64,000 nt of DNA from Sphingomonadales bacterium (GCA_016714795.1 JADKCA010000001.1:806001-870000), one strand, 5' to 3'; positions 8,389 to 16,898 are shown, counted from the stretch's first letter. A program made the numbers and translations. The notes: generated by a model not told the origin, from the letters alone.

Positions 8389-9399
8389 TCAGACACGGAT
8401 CACCACCTTGCCGAACAGGGCGGAGGAAGATTGATAGTCATAGGCCGCCGGCGCATCCGAAAAATTGAACGTGCGATCCACCACCGGCTTGATGCCGCAC
8501 GCATCCACCGCAGCGTTCAGCCGTTCGGCCATCAAGGCTGAGCCCACGAATATGCCGCGCAGGCGAGCTGCCTTGAACATCATGTCACGCGGGCTGGCAT
8601 TGCCTTCGCGCGAGAGTACGCCGATGAATGCAATTTCGCCGCCGAACCCGACCGCCGCAATGGATTGCGCGAGCGTCCCCTGCCCGCCCACTTCAACGAC
8701 ATGGTCAATGCCGCCCGTCAGCCGCACGGCCTCTGCGCCCCAGTCAGGCGTTGTGCGATAGTTGATGGTGGAATCCGCGCCGAGTGCTTTAACGCGTTCC
8801 AGCTTTTCATCCGAAGACGAAGTGGCAAGCACCTGCGCTCCTGCCGCCTTGGCGATCTGGAGCGCGAGCAGCGAGACGCCACCGGTTCCCAGCACGGCAA
8901 CCCAGCGCCCCGGCCCAACGGAAGGTGAACCCTCCATCAACGCATTCCACGCCGTCACCCCCGCGCAGGGGAGCGTGGCCGCCTCTTCAAAGCTGAGGCT
9001 TTGCGCGATGGGGACCACGCCACGTTCAGGCAAGGTGACATATTCGGCCAACATCCCTTTGGCAGGCGGTGCACCCAGCGCAGGCCCGGCGTGGGCATGG
9101 GCAGGCCCGGAGACCCAGTTCTGGAAGAAGGTTCCTGCAACCCTGTCGCCCACCTTGAACCGGGAGACGGCGGAACCGACGGCCTCGACTTCACCCGCCC
9201 CGTCAGAGAGCGGCGTGATGTCCCGATCCGCTGCGCCGCCCATATATTGGCCCAGCGGGATCAACTGGTCACGATAATTGAGTGAGCAGGCCCGCACGCG
9301 GATGAGCACTTCGTCCGGCCCCGGTTCCGGTTTCGGAACTTCGGCCAGATAAAGCCCGTCCAGAGATGTGCTTCCCTGCCGCAACTGCCATGCCTTCAT
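8389..9399 (-). CDS. Medium-chain quinone/enone reductase-like dehydrogenase (zinc-free MDR)
   Basis: A 336-residue MDR protein. It has the GroES-like N-terminal domain (EVLIRVRACSLNYRD) and a nucleotide-binding domain with the motif GTGGVSLLALQIAKAAGA. The catalytic cysteine and structural zinc cysteines of alcohol dehydrogenases are absent, which points to the NAD(P)H quinone or enoyl reductase branch. The start at 9399 gives the best spacing to AAGGAG; an ATG six bases earlier is too close. It heads the minus-strand operon with VOC, MFS and AraC genes, and an IclR-type site lies about 65 bases upstream. Confidence 0.85.
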   Translation of the reverse strand: MKAWQLRQGSTSLDGLYLAEVPKPEPGPDEVLIRVRACSLNYRDQLIPLGQYMGGAADRDITPLSDGAGEVEAVGSAVSRFKVGDRVAGTFFQNWVSGPAHAHAGPALGAPPAKGMLAEYVTLPERGVVPIAQSLSFEEAATLPCAGVTAWNALMEGSPSVGPGRWVAVLGTGGVSLLALQIAKAAGAQVLATSSSDEKLERVKALGADSTINYRTTPDWGAEAVRLTGGIDHVVEVGGQGTLAQSIAAVGFGGEIAFIGVLSREGNASPRDMMFKAARLRGIFVGSALMAERLNAAVDACGIKPVVDRTFNFSDAPAAYDYQSSSALFGKVVIRV

Positions 9400-9461
9400 G
9401 GGCATCCTCTCCTTATTATGATCAAAGGTTAGGAGGCCCAACGACCGGACACAAATTTTCT

Positions 9462-9478
9462 GTTTCACATAGTAAAAA
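9462..9478. promoter_or_regulatory. Candidate IclR-family operator (site A)
   Basis: GTTTCAC-ATA-GTAAAAA is a 17-base imperfect dyad matching the TTTCA-n3-TGAAA pattern of IclR-family operators. It lies about 63 bases upstream of the MDR reductase start and just downstream of the iclR-type gene. It shares its left half with site B at 10322. Confidence 0.45.
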
Positions 9479-9513
9479 GCGAGGGCTGTGATTCTTGATC
9501 GCGTGTAGCGCTG

Positions 9514-10311
9514 CTAAACCGACGCTTCCACAGCCTGACCAATCGCCCGCGCCGTCTCCTGAAGTGTGCCCAGATGCCGCGCGACAATTTCGTCCAGCGT
9601 GGACCGTCGCGTCGGCCAGGTCAGATTGAGCGATGCCACGGATTGGCGATGCACGAACACCGGCACCGCGATGGAACGGCGCCCATCGCGCATCGTCATG
9701 ATCTTGGTCCGGTCTGGCCAGGGATGAACGGGATCGCGCGCGGCATAGCCGGTCTTGCGGATGCCCGAGAGGATATTGTCGAGCAGCGTAATGCTGTCTG
9801 CGTCTGCATCGGCTGGCTGAAGGCGGCTGATGATCGCGCGGCGCTCATCGCCATCGCATGCCGCCAGATAGGCGCGACCCGTCGCGGTGTGGATGTAAGA
9901 GAGTTTGAACCCCACAGGCCCCAGCACAGCCGAATCAAGGCGCACCACTGGCCCGTTGGTCTCGATGATCTCCACATGATCGAGACGTGGTGCAGCCAGA
10001 ACCGAAGGCCAGAACGCCTTCTGGCTAAGCTCCATCATGAACGGAGACGCAATTTCAGCCAGTTTTGCGCCAATATCTGCGGTTTGCGCGGAAGCCGCGA
10101 TCACACCCGGCAGATAGGCCCCGTCGCCCAGCCGCTGCCACACCAGCCCGCGCGAAGAGAGCGTCACGATAATGCGCAGCAGCGTCGCCTTGGACAGGCC
10201 GGTCTGCTGATGAAGTTCGTGCAAAGACATGCCCCGGCTGCGACGAATGCACTGCAACACGTCAATTCCGCGTTCCAGTGCACGGATCGTCTTTACCTTC
10301 CGGTCTATCAT
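9514..10311 (-). CDS. IclR-family transcriptional regulator
   Basis: A 265-residue regulator. The N-terminal winged helix-turn-helix is visible (SLHELHQQTGLSKATLLRIIVTL), and the C-terminal two thirds form the GAF-like effector domain (YIHTATGRAYLAA, then RSIAVPVF). The ATG at 10311 follows GGGGA at good spacing. It is divergent from the carboxylase operon and upstream of the minus-strand operon, and it is flanked by two similar operator candidates. It therefore probably controls both arms of the ketone locus. IclR proteins of this kind commonly answer to aromatic or keto-acid effectors. Confidence 0.9.
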   Translation of the reverse strand: MIDRKVKTIRALERGIDVLQCIRRSRGMSLHELHQQTGLSKATLLRIIVTLSSRGLVWQRLGDGAYLPGVIAASAQTADIGAKLAEIASPFMMELSQKAFWPSVLAAPRLDHVEIIETNGPVVRLDSAVLGPVGFKLSYIHTATGRAYLAACDGDERRAIISRLQPADADADSITLLDNILSGIRKTGYAARDPVHPWPDRTKIMTMRDGRRSIAVPVFVHRQSVASLNLTWPTRRSTLDEIVARHLGTLQETARAIGQAVEASV

Positions 10312-10321
10312 CGCAATCCCC

Positions 10322-10338
10322 GTTTCACTGGGTGCAAC
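10322..10338. promoter_or_regulatory. Candidate IclR-family operator (site B)
   Basis: GTTTCAC-TGG-GTGCAAC is a 17-base dyad with one mismatch between arms, 11 bases upstream of the iclR-type start, in the divergent promoter shared with the Tm-1-like gene. It matches site A in the left half and spacing. A second GTGCAA follows at about 10358. Confidence 0.45.
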
Positions 10339-10412
10339 CTAACGGCTGATTGACTATGTGCAATCCGTTGCGTGCCGTGCCAGACATTCCGCGACAAGAG
10401 AGGATGCCAGCG

Positions 10413-11624
10413 ATGACCAAGCCCAAAGTGATGCTCATCATCACCAATGACAGCAAGGAACACGAAGCTGCCTATGTGCGCAACATTCTGAGCGAGGCAG
10501 GTTGCGATATCATCCAGCTCGACTGGTCAGTCCGGCGCTATGTCCCCGGCGCGGAGATCACGCCGATGATGGTCGCCGAAGCAGCGGGTCAGACCATAGA
10601 GCAGGTCCGCGCGCTGGGGCATGAAGGTAAATGTCAGGCGGTCATGATCGAGGGCGCGATCAAACTGGCGCTCAAGACGCATGCCGAGCAGGGACTTTCG
10701 GGTGTGCTCTCCATCGGCGGCTCGATGGGCACAGGACTGGCGGGATTCGTGATGCAGGCACTGCCTTATGGCCTGCCCAAGCTGATCGTTTCCACCATGG
10801 CCTCTGGCTTCACCGCGCCCTTCCTTGGCGTGAAAGACATTGCAATCATGAACTCGGTGACGGACGTGGCCGGGATCAATTCGATCAGCGGCGATGTGTA
10901 CCGCAATGCTGCGCTGGCGGTGGCGGGCATGGCAAAAGGCTATTCCCCGTCAACCGCCTCCACCAAACCGCTGGTGCTGATGACCACGCTCGGCACCACT
11001 GAAAAGGGCACGCGGCGCATTCGTGAGGCTCTTGAAGCAGATGGCTGCGAAGTGATGGTGTTCCACTCCTCGGGCGCGGGCGGTCCAACGCTGGATGCGA
11101 TTGCCAAGGACAAGGATGTCGCGCTTGTGCTCGATCTTTCGACCACCGAAATCCTCGATCAGCTCTATGGCGGGATTGCAGGGACAGGGCCGGATCGTGG
11201 CATGGCGGCGCTGGAGAAGGGAATCCCCGCCATCTTCGCGCCGGGCAATGCAGATTTCATCATCGGTGGTCCGATCGAGATTTCCGAAAAGCAATTCCCC
11301 GGCAAGCGATACCATATCCACAACCCGGCGCTCACTGCTGTGCGCACCGAATTGCCCGAGTTGAAGGCACTGGCGGATCGGCTGGCGGAAATGTTCGCCA
11401 CGGCAAATGGCCCTGTCAGCTTCTATATTCCCCTCAAGGGCTTTTCCAACCATGACAGCCCGGACGGGCACATCCATGATCCCTCGCTGCCGCCACCCTT
11501 TGCCGACTATGCCAAGGGCGTGATGCCCGCAAACGTCGACGTGCAGGTGCTTGATGCGCACTTCAACGATCCGGAATTTGCCGATGCCATCATCGCAAAA
11601 GCGCGGGCGGTGCTGGGGCTGTGA
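10413..11624 (+). CDS. Tm-1-like ATP-binding domain protein (UPF0261)
   Basis: A 403-residue protein matching the Tm-1-like ATP-binding family (UPF0261), named after the tomato Tm-1 resistance protein. Family-type glycine-rich segments are visible: GVLSIGGSMGTGLA, STMASGF and APGNADFI. Bacterial members are often paired with a PEP-hydrolase-like half; here only the ATP-binding half is present. The start at 10413 was chosen for spacing to GAGAGG; an ATG nine bases earlier is too close. It heads the carboxylase operon, overlapping the BCCP gene by four bases (GTGA). Its reaction is unknown; an ATP-dependent activation step before carboxylation is an inference from position. Confidence 0.85.
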   Translation: MTKPKVMLIITNDSKEHEAAYVRNILSEAGCDIIQLDWSVRRYVPGAEITPMMVAEAAGQTIEQVRALGHEGKCQAVMIEGAIKLALKTHAEQGLSGVLSIGGSMGTGLAGFVMQALPYGLPKLIVSTMASGFTAPFLGVKDIAIMNSVTDVAGINSISGDVYRNAALAVAGMAKGYSPSTASTKPLVLMTTLGTTEKGTRRIREALEADGCEVMVFHSSGAGGPTLDAIAKDKDVALVLDLSTTEILDQLYGGIAGTGPDRGMAALEKGIPAIFAPGNADFIIGGPIEISEKQFPGKRYHIHNPALTAVRTELPELKALADRLAEMFATANGPVSFYIPLKGFSNHDSPDGHIHDPSLPPPFADYAKGVMPANVDVQVLDAHFNDPEFADAIIAKARAVLGL

Positions 11625-12070
11625 CCGACCTCCCCCTCTCCCCCGATGATGTTGCAGAGATTGTCGCACTGCTCGATGGTGGCGGATATGACCGGCTCGA
11701 CATCCGCACCACGCGCTTTCGCCTGCGCGTTAACCGGGAAGGCAGCAGCTGGACGCAGGACTGGGATTTCTCTGAAAGCGATGCACCGGCGACGGTTGCG
11801 GAAACAAGCGAAGCAGTCACCTTGCCCGCAGGTATGGTGGGCATCACGGCCCCCCTGCCCGGCACCTTCTATCGCGCACCCTCGCCGGGTGCCCCGCCTT
11901 TTGTGGAAGAAGGCGATCAGGTTGGCCCGGAAACGGTCGTCGGCATTGTCGAGACGATGAAGCTGATGAACCCTGTTCATGCGGGCTGTTCAGGCGAAAT
12001 CGTGGCGATCCTGGCGGACAATGCGGCCATGGTGGAGAAAGACGCCGTGCTGATGCATGTTTCGGCATGA
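11621..12070 (+). CDS. Biotin carboxyl carrier protein subunit
   Basis: A 149-residue BCCP. The C-terminal biotinyl domain has the attachment lysine K114 in ETMKLMN, and the domain lead-in APLPGTFYRAPSPGAPPFVEEGD is AccB-like, including the thumb-like insertion. The N-terminus is shorter than in AccB. It starts with GTG overlapping the Tm-1-like stop and itself overlaps the biotin carboxylase start. It carries carboxybiotin between the next two gene products. It is probably not the housekeeping AccB, because it lies in a catabolic operon with an HMGL-type carboxyltransferase. Confidence 0.9.
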   Translation: MTDLPLSPDDVAEIVALLDGGGYDRLDIRTTRFRLRVNREGSSWTQDWDFSESDAPATVAETSEAVTLPAGMVGITAPLPGTFYRAPSPGAPPFVEEGDQVGPETVVGIVETMKLMNPVHAGCSGEIVAILADNAAMVEKDAVLMHVSA

Positions 12071-13398
12071 TCCAGCGGCTGTTCATCGCCAATCGCGGAG
12101 AGATTGCGCTGCGCGTGATCCGCACAGCCAAGAGGCTGGGGATGACGACGATCCTCGGCGTGTCTGCTGCAGATGCCAACAGCCTGCCTGCGCGTGTTGC
12201 GGATGAGGTCGCGCTGGTCGGCCCCGCGCCATTGGCGCAATCCTATTTGTCGGTGGAGGCGGTGATTGCAGCAGCCAAGGTGGCGAAAGCGGACGCGATC
12301 CACCCCGGCTATGGCTTCCTCTCCGAAAACGCGGCTTTCGCGATTGCCGCTGCCGAGGCCGGGATCATCTTTGTCGGCCCTGAGGTCGCGAGCCTCCGTG
12401 CGATGGGTGACAAGCTGATGGCCCGCAAGGTCGGCATCGAAGCAGGTCTGCCCGTCGTTCCCGGTGGCGAGGCGGCAGACAAGGCCGCAGCGTTGGCACG
12501 CGCGCAGGAAACAGGATTCCCGGTGTTGCTCAAGGCGGTCTCCGGCGGTGGCGGCAAGGGCATGAAGCGCGTCGATGCGCCCGATCAGCTGGACGCGATG
12601 ATCGACATGGCGATGGCCGAAGCACAGGCGTCGTTCGGCGATCCGCGCATTTATGTGGAACGTTTTGTTGCGGCAGGTCGCCATGTGGAGGTTCAAGTGC
12701 TCGGCGATGGCGAGACCGCCATCCACCTTGGCACCCGCGATTGTTCCATTCAGCGCCGCTTCCAGAAGCTGGTGGAGGAAGCCCCTGCGCCTGCCTTGCC
12801 CGATGCTTCACGCGCGGCGATTGAGGAGGCTGCGGTGCGTCTGGCGCAACATCTCCATTACAAGGGCGCTGGAACGGTCGAATTCCTCGTTGATGCCGAG
12901 AGTTTCGATTTCTTCTTTCTGGAAATGAACGCCCGCATTCAGGTGGAGCATCCTGTCACCGAAGCGATCACCGGCGTCGATCTGATCGAGCAGCAATTGC
13001 TGATAGCCGCTGGCGCGCGACTTTCGCTGACGCAGGAAATGGTGCAGCCCGGCGGCCATGCCATTGAGGTCCGGATCAATGCCGAAGATGCGAATATGGA
13101 TTTCCGCCCCTCCCCCGGCACCATCACGCATGCAGCTTGGCCCGCTGGCCCCGGCATCCGTGTGGATACGCATATGAGCAATGGCGGGCAGGTACCGCCT
13201 TATTATGACTCGCTGATCGGCAAGATCATCGTCTCCGGCAAATCGCGGGAAGAGGCGGTGGCGAAGCTGTCCGCCGCGCTTGCCGTCACGCACATCGAAG
13301 GCGTTTCCACCACCACGCCCTTGCACCAGCGCATCGCGGCAGACCCGCGCTTTGTGGCGGGTGGCGTTGACACCCGCTTTTTCGAGGGGCTGGCCTGA
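12067..13398 (+). CDS. Biotin carboxylase subunit
   Basis: A 443-residue ATP-grasp biotin carboxylase of normal AccC length. The N-terminal preATP-grasp domain starts LFIANRGEIALRVIRTAKRLG. The ATP-binding glycine loop is VSGGGGKGMKRV, and the active-site strand FFLEMNARIQVEHPVTE carries the metal and bicarbonate residues. It charges biotin on the upstream BCCP using ATP and bicarbonate. Overlaps of four bases with BCCP and one base with the carboxyltransferase indicate a single translation-coupled operon. A dedicated second AccC in a catabolic operon is usual for acyl- or ketone-specific carboxylases. Confidence 0.92.
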   Translation: MIQRLFIANRGEIALRVIRTAKRLGMTTILGVSAADANSLPARVADEVALVGPAPLAQSYLSVEAVIAAAKVAKADAIHPGYGFLSENAAFAIAAAEAGIIFVGPEVASLRAMGDKLMARKVGIEAGLPVVPGGEAADKAAALARAQETGFPVLLKAVSGGGGKGMKRVDAPDQLDAMIDMAMAEAQASFGDPRIYVERFVAAGRHVEVQVLGDGETAIHLGTRDCSIQRRFQKLVEEAPAPALPDASRAAIEEAAVRLAQHLHYKGAGTVEFLVDAESFDFFFLEMNARIQVEHPVTEAITGVDLIEQQLLIAAGARLSLTQEMVQPGGHAIEVRINAEDANMDFRPSPGTITHAAWPAGPGIRVDTHMSNGGQVPPYYDSLIGKIIVSGKSREEAVAKLSAALAVTHIEGVSTTTPLHQRIAADPRFVAGGVDTRFFEGLA

Positions 13399-14873
13399 TG
13401 GCTGAAATTCACCTTACCGATGTCTCAATGCGGGATGGCAACCAGTCGCTCTGGGGCGCAACCGGGCTTTCGACCGCGCACATGCTTCAGATCGCCGGTC
13501 AAGTGGATCGCGTCGGTTTTCGTGCCATCGATTTCACTTCGTCGAGCCATATGGCGGTTGCCGTCCGCTATTTCCGCAACAATCCATGGGAGCGCATCCG
13601 CCGCATCCATGCGGCCATGCCGCGCACCCCGCTGCAATATATCACCACCGGCCTGCGCTTCATCGCCTGGCAGCAGGCTGATCCGGAATTCATGCGGCTC
13701 GTCTATCGGCGCTTGCAAGTCAACGGCATCCGCAAATTCATCATGCTCGACCCGATGCACGATGCCGACGCCGTCATCGAATCCGCGCGGCTGGTGAAGG
13801 AAGAAGGCGGCGCGGAGGTGATGGGCGCGCTCACCTTCACGCTCTCCGCTGTTCATGATGATGACTTCTACGCCAATTTCGCTGCCAAACTCGCAGCTTG
13901 CCCTGATATTGACTGCTTCTATCTGAAAGACCCAGGCGGACTGATGTCGCCAGACCGGGTGCGCACGCTCGCACCCAAGGTGAAGGCCGCGATTGGCACA
14001 AAGCCGCTCGAAATCCACGCGCATTGCACCATCGGCTATGGCGGGCTTTCCAGCCTGGCGGGGGTGGAGACAGGGGTGATCGACACCGTGCATGTCGGCA
14101 TTGGCCCGCTGGGCGAAGGCTCCTCGCTGCCAGAGGCCACGCGCATGGTCGCCAACCTGCGCGCTGCGGGGCATGATGTGGTGGTGGATGACAAGGCGCT
14201 TGAAAATGTCAGCGCCTATTGGACGCGCCTTGCCGCTGCTGAAGGCCTGCCCCCCGGCACGCCGCAAGCCTTTGATGCCAGCTTCCTCAAGCACCAGATT
14301 GCAGGCGGCGTGATGACCACGACGCGTCGCCAGCTGGAAGAGCTGCAACTCGCGCACAGATTTGACGCCGTCATTGAAGAGACCGAGCGCGTGCGCGCGG
14401 AATTGGGCCACCCGATCATGGTCACGCCTTTCCCGCAAATGGTGATGAGCCAGGCGCTGTTCAACGTCATCGGCACACGGCGTTATGCGCAAGTGTCTGA
14501 TGAGGTGTTGCGTTATGTGATGGGCAAATTCGGCAGGCCCACCAGCCCGCTCGATCCGCAGGTGGAGGCAGCCATTCTGGATCGCCCGCGCGCCAAAGAG
14601 ATCGCGGCAGAGCCCATGTTCCCGGCATATGCCGATCTGCGCCGCAAGTTCGGGCCGCATATGGATGATGAGGAATTCCTCCTTCGCGCGGTGATGCCCG
14701 GCGATCAGGTCGATGCGATGCTCTCTGCGGGCCGCTCGCGTGCAACCTATACGCCCGAAGCAGCGCCTTTGCTCTCGTTGCTCCGGCAATTGGCCGCACG
14801 GCCTGCGGCGAAGGATATTGTCGTCGAACGACCGGGCTTGCGCATTGCCCTTCATGCAGGAGCGGGAGTTTGA
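13398..14873 (+). CDS. HMGL-type carboxyltransferase subunit (pyruvate carboxylase B/oxaloacetate decarboxylase-like)
   Basis: A 491-residue TIM-barrel carboxyltransferase of the HMG-CoA lyase-like family. Visible metal and active-site parts are RDGNQS (R12, D13), the carbamylated-lysine motif LKDPGG (K177), and HAHCTIG (H207, H209). In pyruvate carboxylase this domain moves CO2 from biotin to the methyl of pyruvate. Unlike the propionyl-CoA type, the fold uses free keto compounds, so a ketone or keto acid is a fitting acceptor. It overlaps the biotin carboxylase and phosphatase genes. Closest functional analogy, by inference, is the carboxylase step of acetovanillone/hydroxyacetophenone catabolism. 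Confidence 0.88.
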   Translation: MAEIHLTDVSMRDGNQSLWGATGLSTAHMLQIAGQVDRVGFRAIDFTSSSHMAVAVRYFRNNPWERIRRIHAAMPRTPLQYITTGLRFIAWQQADPEFMRLVYRRLQVNGIRKFIMLDPMHDADAVIESARLVKEEGGAEVMGALTFTLSAVHDDDFYANFAAKLAACPDIDCFYLKDPGGLMSPDRVRTLAPKVKAAIGTKPLEIHAHCTIGYGGLSSLAGVETGVIDTVHVGIGPLGEGSSLPEATRMVANLRAAGHDVVVDDKALENVSAYWTRLAAAEGLPPGTPQAFDASFLKHQIAGGVMTTTRRQLEELQLAHRFDAVIEETERVRAELGHPIMVTPFPQMVMSQALFNVIGTRRYAQVSDEVLRYVMGKFGRPTSPLDPQVEAAILDRPRAKEIAAEPMFPAYADLRRKFGPHMDDEEFLLRAVMPGDQVDAMLSAGRSRATYTPEAAPLLSLLRQLAARPAAKDIVVERPGLRIALHAGAGV

Positions 14874-15751
14874 TGTTTTCCCAAACCGTTCGTGCCGAGC
14901 GAAGTCGAGACGCCGTTCACCACCGCATCCGCGCTGCGCGCGGCTTCATCTTTGACATGGACGGAACCATCGCGCTCGGCGATGCCTCGTCCGCTGGACA
15001 CAAGGCGCTGCCCGGGGCCGTCGATCTGCTGGCAACGCTGCGCAAGAACGGCACGCCGTTCCGCGTCTTCACCAACGGCACGGGCAAGCCGCCTGCGGTC
15101 TATGCTGCCGGACTACGCAAGGCCGGGTTTGACGTTGAAGACCATGAGATGATGACGCCGTCCACCTCCGCCGCAATCTGGTTCGCGGCAAAGGGCATCA
15201 AACGCGTTCGTGTGCTCGGCAATGATGGGGTGGCCGCGCCGCTGATCGAAAAGGGAATCGAGGTGATCGGTCCATCCCAAAAAGCATCGGGCGTGGAAGC
15301 GGTTTATACCGGCTGGTTCCGCGAATTCACCTTCCCCGATCTGGAGGCTGCCTGCCAGTCCGTCTGGGATGGCGCGATCCTCACCACGGCCAGCCATGTG
15401 CCCTTCTTCGCTGCCGCTGGAGGGAGAGCCATCGGGGCCAGTTTTGCGATCAACACCATGATTACGTCACTGACCGGCAAGCGCGCCAAGGTACTGGGCA
15501 AGCCTTCCCGCATTGCCTTTAATGCAGCTCGCGAAAGCATGGGCCTGCCCCGCTCTGCCGCGCAGCAAATGGTGGTCGTCGGCGATGATCCGGCGCTGGA
15601 AATGGAAATGGCGAACAAGGCTGGCGCGGTCAGCATCGGAACAACAACCGGGATGATGACCGCCGATCTGGTCAGCACGCTCCCGCGCCACCAGTCAGTG
15701 GACTGGCTTCTCGATCACCTCTCTGACCTGACGCGCTTATTGTCCGAATGA
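14873..15751 (+). CDS. HAD-IIA (NagD-like) phosphatase
   Basis: A 292-residue HAD hydrolase. Motif I is FDMDGT (nucleophile D28, D30), and the C-terminal GDDPALEMEMANKAG supplies motif IV. The central cap resembles NagD/PNPase-type HAD-IIA proteins. The ATG at 14873 overlaps the carboxyltransferase stop (TGATG) after GGGAG. Last gene of the carboxylase operon, it could remove a phosphate added before carboxylation. The first 20 residues before the conserved ARGFIFDMDGT are unusual and their DNA looks derived from a dispersed repeat. Confidence 0.85.
   Translation: MFSQTVRAERSRDAVHHRIRAARGFIFDMDGTIALGDASSAGHKALPGAVDLLATLRKNGTPFRVFTNGTGKPPAVYAAGLRKAGFDVEDHEMMTPSTSAAIWFAAKGIKRVRVLGNDGVAAPLIEKGIEVIGPSQKASGVEAVYTGWFREFTFPDLEAACQSVWDGAILTTASHVPFFAAAGGRAIGASFAINTMITSLTGKRAKVLGKPSRIAFNAARESMGLPRSAAQQMVVVGDDPALEMEMANKAGAVSIGTTTGMMTADLVSTLPRHQSVDWLLDHLSDLTRLLSE
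14890..14921. repeat. Possible dispersed-repeat remnant inside the HAD gene
   Basis: The bases around CGTTCGTGCCGAGCGAAGTC resemble the 'GTTCGTGCTGAGC..GTCGAAG' repeat that recurs between sphingomonad genes. Here the stretch is translated as part of the phosphatase N-terminus (VRAERSRDAV). The link is from memory of the repeat family; no second copy was found in this window. Confidence 0.35.
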
Positions 15752-15781
15752 ACACCTGAAGCCCGCCCTCACCCGGATTGA

Positions 15782-16870
15782 TCAGAGCTGAAGCGGGCCG
15801 TGCTGGATGTGGGGCAGCACATGGCGGGCGAACATGTCTGCCTCTTGCATATGCGGATAGCCAGACAGGACGAACGCCTCGATCCCCTCGGCCTGATAGG
15901 CGCGCAGCTTGGCCAGCACCTGATCGGGCGTACCAACAATCGCCGCTCCGCAACCAGAGCGTGCCTTGCCGATGCCGGTCCAGAGATTATCTTCGACAAA
16001 GCCGTCTCCGCCCGCCGCGCTCCGCAATTCCTGCTGGCGCTGAACGCCGTAATTCTTGGCATCGAGAGACTTTTCACGGATCGCCTTGCCCGCTTCCTCG
16101 TCCAGCTTGGAGAGCAGCCGGTCTGCATAAGCGCGGGCCTCTGACTCGGTTTCGCGGACGATCACATGCGCGCGGTATCCGAACTTCAGCGTCCGGCCAA
16201 AGCGGGCGGCACGCTCCTTCATGTCGGCAATGGTCTCGCGCACCTTGTCCATCGTGTCGGGCCACATCAGATAGACGTCGCACGCTTCCGCCGCGCATTC
16301 CCGCGCTTCGTGGCCGAGGCCGCCGAAATAGAAGGCCGGGCATTGTCCGGAAATGGTGGTGATCCGCGCGGGATCAAGCTTGAGATTGTAGAATTCGCCT
16401 TGAAAATCGAGATGCTGACCATTGAGCAGTGTCCGCACGATCTTCATGATCTCGGTCGCTCGGCGATAGCGCGGGCCACTCTCGATCTTCTCGCCCGGCA
16501 TGTCCGAGGAAATGATGTTGACGTTCAGCCGCCCGCCGGTCCCAGCCGCATTGGGGCCAAGGATGCGGTCCATCGTCGCGATGCGGCGTGCGAGCTGAGG
16601 CGGCCAATCCTCACCCATGCGCGTTGCCCAGAGCAGCTTGATCCGTTTCACCTGTGTGGCCACGGCGGCGGCAAAGGCAGTCGTATCCACGCCCAGCTCA
16701 TATCCAGAAGGGAGCAGAATGTTGTCGAACCCGCCTTCTTCCGCACGCAGCACGATGTTGCGGCAATGCTCCCAGCTCGATTTCAGATAGGGATCGGGCA
16801 CGCCGAGAAATTCATAGTCATCATCGCACAGCGCGGAGAACCAGGCGATTTCGCATTGTTGGTCGGTCAT
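15782..16870 (-). CDS. smoC: FMNH2-dependent sulfoquinovose/alkanesulfonate monooxygenase (SmoC/SsuD-like)
   Basis: A 362-residue luciferase-like flavin monooxygenase. SsuD active-site residues W196, R226, H228, R297 and Y331 align at a constant offset of seven as W203, R233, H235, R304 and Y338; SsuD Cys54 is not matched. SsuD oxidises alkanesulfonates to an aldehyde plus sulfite; SmoC does this to sulfoquinovose, giving 6-oxo-glucose. Coupling in one minus-strand run with a sulfoquinovosidase, an aldo/keto reductase and a LacI regulator makes sulfoquinovose the likely substrate. No flavin reductase partner (SmoA) is encoded nearby, so FMNH2 must come from elsewhere. Specificity is inferred from context. 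Confidence 0.85.
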   Translation of the reverse strand: MTDQQCEIAWFSALCDDDYEFLGVPDPYLKSSWEHCRNIVLRAEEGGFDNILLPSGYELGVDTTAFAAAVATQVKRIKLLWATRMGEDWPPQLARRIATMDRILGPNAAGTGGRLNVNIISSDMPGEKIESGPRYRRATEIMKIVRTLLNGQHLDFQGEFYNLKLDPARITTISGQCPAFYFGGLGHEARECAAEACDVYLMWPDTMDKVRETIADMKERAARFGRTLKFGYRAHVIVRETESEARAYADRLLSKLDEEAGKAIREKSLDAKNYGVQRQQELRSAAGGDGFVEDNLWTGIGKARSGCGAAIVGTPDQVLAKLRAYQAEGIEAFVLSGYPHMQEADMFARHVLPHIQHGPLQL

Positions 16871-16898
16871 TGTCTCTTTCCCTTACCCTGTAAGCGTT

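Noticed and set aside
13425..14855. 476-residue open frame antisense to the carboxyltransferase
   Set aside because: A shadow of high-G+C coding sequence; the plus strand has the family motifs and operon overlaps.
15782..16870. Ordinary alkanesulfonate (ssu) utilisation
   Set aside because: There is no SsuE or SsuABC nearby, and the gene is linked to a sulfoquinovosidase, so sulfoquinovose is the better substrate; the family alone cannot decide.
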